Below are positions 6,626 to 8,525 of a stretch of 8,525 nucleotides of DNA, piece after piece. The position numbers were made by a program, and so were the translations under genes. A model generated the notes under the pieces. That model was given only the letters and a program-made list of their open reading frames with translations, was not told the origin of the DNA and did not search any database. Within the stretch, counting starts at the first letter, position 1. The number at the start of each line of letters is the position of its first letter. The stretch is from Planctomycetota bacterium (lineage in GTDB: Bacteria > Planctomycetota > Phycisphaerae > WQYP01), in assembly GCA_023489375.1 (NCBI GenBank), contig JAMDCX010000007.1:1-8525 (forward strand). The letters run 5' to 3'.

Positions 6626-8525
6626 ATGAATGCGTGCGAAAATGAGAAAGCTTTAGCCGGACTGACTCGCAGAAAGGTGTTGCAATTTGCAGCGGCGACA
6701 GCCGCGTCGGTCACGGTCGGCTCGTTTACACCGTCGAAGCTGCACGCCAATCCATACGATGCCGTGGTGGGTCAACTGGCCCGGACACGGGGACTTTCGC
6801 CGTTTGTCAACCGATCCAATCTGGTGCGACCTATCATTGGCACCGGCTGGCATGGACATACCTTTCCCGGAGCCATGATTCCTTTTGGTCTGGTGCAATT
6901 AAGTCCGGATACGGCAGGGCCACTGGAGGCTGCCGAGAGAAATAGAGGGCAATCCTTCGACCCTTATGGCTGGGATCATGTATCGGGGTATCATTATCCG
7001 GATACCACGATCCTGGGGTTCAGCCACGATCATATTTCTGGATCGGGCGGTGGTAAACTCGGTGATGTGCTGTTGATGCCGGGAATTGGGCCGGTGCGGT
7101 GGAATGCCGGTGCGCCGGGGGCGGAATATGAAGCACAAATTCAAGCCCTGGGTGAAAAGTCGGGTTGGCAAGCGGGTAAAAAAGGATACTCTTCACGGTT
7201 CTCACATCGGCATGAAACCGCGCGGGCGGGGTATTACCGGGTATTGCTGGAGGATTACGGTGTCGTGGCGGAACTCACGGCCACAGCGCGCTGCGGCATG
7301 CACCGCTATACATTTCCCACCGGCCAACCGGGGCATGTCATTCTCGATCTGGTGCACAGCATCGGAGAGAGCGTCTATGAGGCACAACTGAATATTGAAA
7401 ATTCCACTACCATCAGCGGTTATCGCGGTACCCACGGACCAGCTAGAAATCGGCAGGTTTATTTTGTTCTGGAATTCTCTCAACCTTTTGAATCCTGTCA
7501 GGTGCAACAGAATGGCAAAGTTCAAGCCGGAAGAATCGGTCTGGTACCCGGCCCGCGTCTAAAGGCCGTATTCAATTATAAAACTCCAGCGGAAGAGCCG
7601 CTGGTAATTAAAGTGGGCATTTCTGGCACCGGCATTGAAGGAGCACGCAAAAATTTGCGGTCGGAAATTCCGCATTTTGATTTTGACGCCATACATCGGC
7701 AGGCGGAACAGACGTGGAATAAGGCCTTGGCCACATTGGATGCGAATTTTTCCACCAACGCCCTGGCCCAGACGTTCTATACCAGCGCCTACCACGCCAT
7801 GATCGGACCGACTACCTTTAATAATGTTGATGGTTCCTACCGTGGGGAGGATCGCAAAAATCACCCCAACCCGGGCTTTACCAATTACACCATGATTTCG
7901 ATATGGGATATTTACCGCGGTCAATTTCCCTTCATGATGTTGACTCACCCGCACCGCATCAATGATGTGATTAACACCTTCCTGGCGGACTATCGCCAGT
8001 TGAATCAGCATACACTGCCGATCTGGCCATTGTGGGCCAATGAAACCTGGGCCATGACCGGGTTTCATGCGGTGGCGATGATTCTGGGGGCTTATACGCG
8101 TGCTTTTCGCGGTTATGATGTCGAAGCGGTTTATGCCACCGCCAATGGCAACAAACAATTACAGGAAGAATTCCGTCGCCATGGCTATGTTATCTCGGGG
8201 CCGGCTACGCCTGCGGAAATGATCACTGGTCCGGGCAAGCAATCCGTCTCGCGCACCTTGGATTATGCGTATGACTACTGGTGCATGGGCGCCATGGCGG
8301 AGTTACTGGGCAAGCATGATGACGCGGCAATGTTTTATAAACTCGGGCAGAATTATAAAAATCTATTCGATCCCAAGACCGGCTTTATGCGCGGCAAACT
8401 GGCGGATGGCCAATGGCGCGAACCCTTTCGCCCGGATCAGGATGAATGGTACGATTACACCGAATCCGATGCCTGGCAGGCGACATTTAATGTCATGCAG
8501 GATGTGCAGGGCCTTATTGATCTGT
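6626..8525 (+). CDS. GH92 family glycoside hydrolase, predicted Tat-exported, partial (3' end outside window), with 10-residue helix deletion
   Basis: The frame is open from the ATG at 6626 to the window end (633 codons seen; ~200 more expected). The N-terminus has a twin-arginine motif (TRRKVLQ, residues 14-20), an Ala-rich core and a possible cleavage site after LHA (41); there is no lipobox, so a soluble periplasmic or secreted enzyme is expected. Family motifs follow: VRPIIGTGWHGHTFPGA, WDHVSGYHYPD, SHDHISGSG (usually HTH), W427-D428 in SIWDIYRG, ANETW, and the presumed acid E613 in YTESDAW. The catalytic Asp pair and calcium-region NEP motif lie beyond the window. It is a close paralog of the GH92 at 3985, closest around 8233-8525, sharing the unusual VMQD after the acid. 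Relative to that paralog it lacks ten residues at 8138, in frame. It keeps the WD aspartate its neighbour has lost. An exo-alpha-mannosidase role is likely, if the shortened barrel folds. Confidence 0.92.
   Translation, partial: MNACENEKALAGLTRRKVLQFAAATAASVTVGSFTPSKLHANPYDAVVGQLARTRGLSPFVNRSNLVRPIIGTGWHGHTFPGAMIPFGLVQLSPDTAGPLEAAERNRGQSFDPYGWDHVSGYHYPDTTILGFSHDHISGSGGGKLGDVLLMPGIGPVRWNAGAPGAEYEAQIQALGEKSGWQAGKKGYSSRFSHRHETARAGYYRVLLEDYGVVAELTATARCGMHRYTFPTGQPGHVILDLVHSIGESVYEAQLNIENSTTISGYRGTHGPARNRQVYFVLEFSQPFESCQVQQNGKVQAGRIGLVPGPRLKAVFNYKTPAEEPLVIKVGISGTGIEGARKNLRSEIPHFDFDAIHRQAEQTWNKALATLDANFSTNALAQTFYTSAYHAMIGPTTFNNVDGSYRGEDRKNHPNPGFTNYTMISIWDIYRGQFPFMMLTHPHRINDVINTFLADYRQLNQHTLPIWPLWANETWAMTGFHAVAMILGAYTRAFRGYDVEAVYATANGNKQLQEEFRRHGYVISGPATPAEMITGPGKQSVSRTLDYAYDYWCMGAMAELLGKHDDAAMFYKLGQNYKNLFDPKTGFMRGKLADGQWREPFRPDQDEWYDYTESDAWQATFNVMQDVQGLIDL

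Overview
The window is about 8.5 kb of densely coding DNA with four genes, all on the + strand and all encoding predicted exported glycoside hydrolases. The order is: the tail of a GH92 enzyme (1-389), a complete GH38-type enzyme with an N-terminal carbohydrate-binding-like domain (457-3951), a complete GH92 enzyme (3985-6492), and a second GH92 enzyme that runs off the right edge (6626-8525). No RNA gene, mobile element, CRISPR array, transporter or regulator gene is visible.

GH92 enzymes are calcium-dependent exo-alpha-mannosidases. GH38 enzymes are zinc-dependent and mostly alpha-mannosidases. The obvious reading is a locus for trimming alpha-mannosides such as N-glycans or alpha-mannan. 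The gaps are 67, 33 and 133 bases, and no convincing terminator lies in any of them, so at least the GH38 gene and the first complete GH92 gene are probably co-transcribed.

The three proteins with visible N-termini use different export signals: a Sec signal peptide (GH38), a twin-arginine signal ending in a lipobox (GH92 at 3985) and a twin-arginine signal without a lipobox (GH92 at 6626). This suggests mannoside breakdown split between a membrane-anchored and a soluble enzyme. Tat-exported GH92 proteins and a lyase-like domain fused to GH38 suggest a saccharolytic Gram-negative bacterium, perhaps Planctomycetota, Verrucomicrobiota or Acidobacteriota. This assignment is inference; no marker gene is present.

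The most notable signal is how the two adjacent GH92 paralogs diverge. Both share a changed sequence after the presumed catalytic-acid glutamate. The first has also lost the conserved Asp of the WD motif and the Trp of the motif following the catalytic Asp pair. The second keeps the WD Asp but lacks exactly 10 residues that should form a helix of its catalytic barrel. The pair looks like a tandem duplication in which each copy changed in a different place. The upstream GH92 tail keeps canonical family residues.
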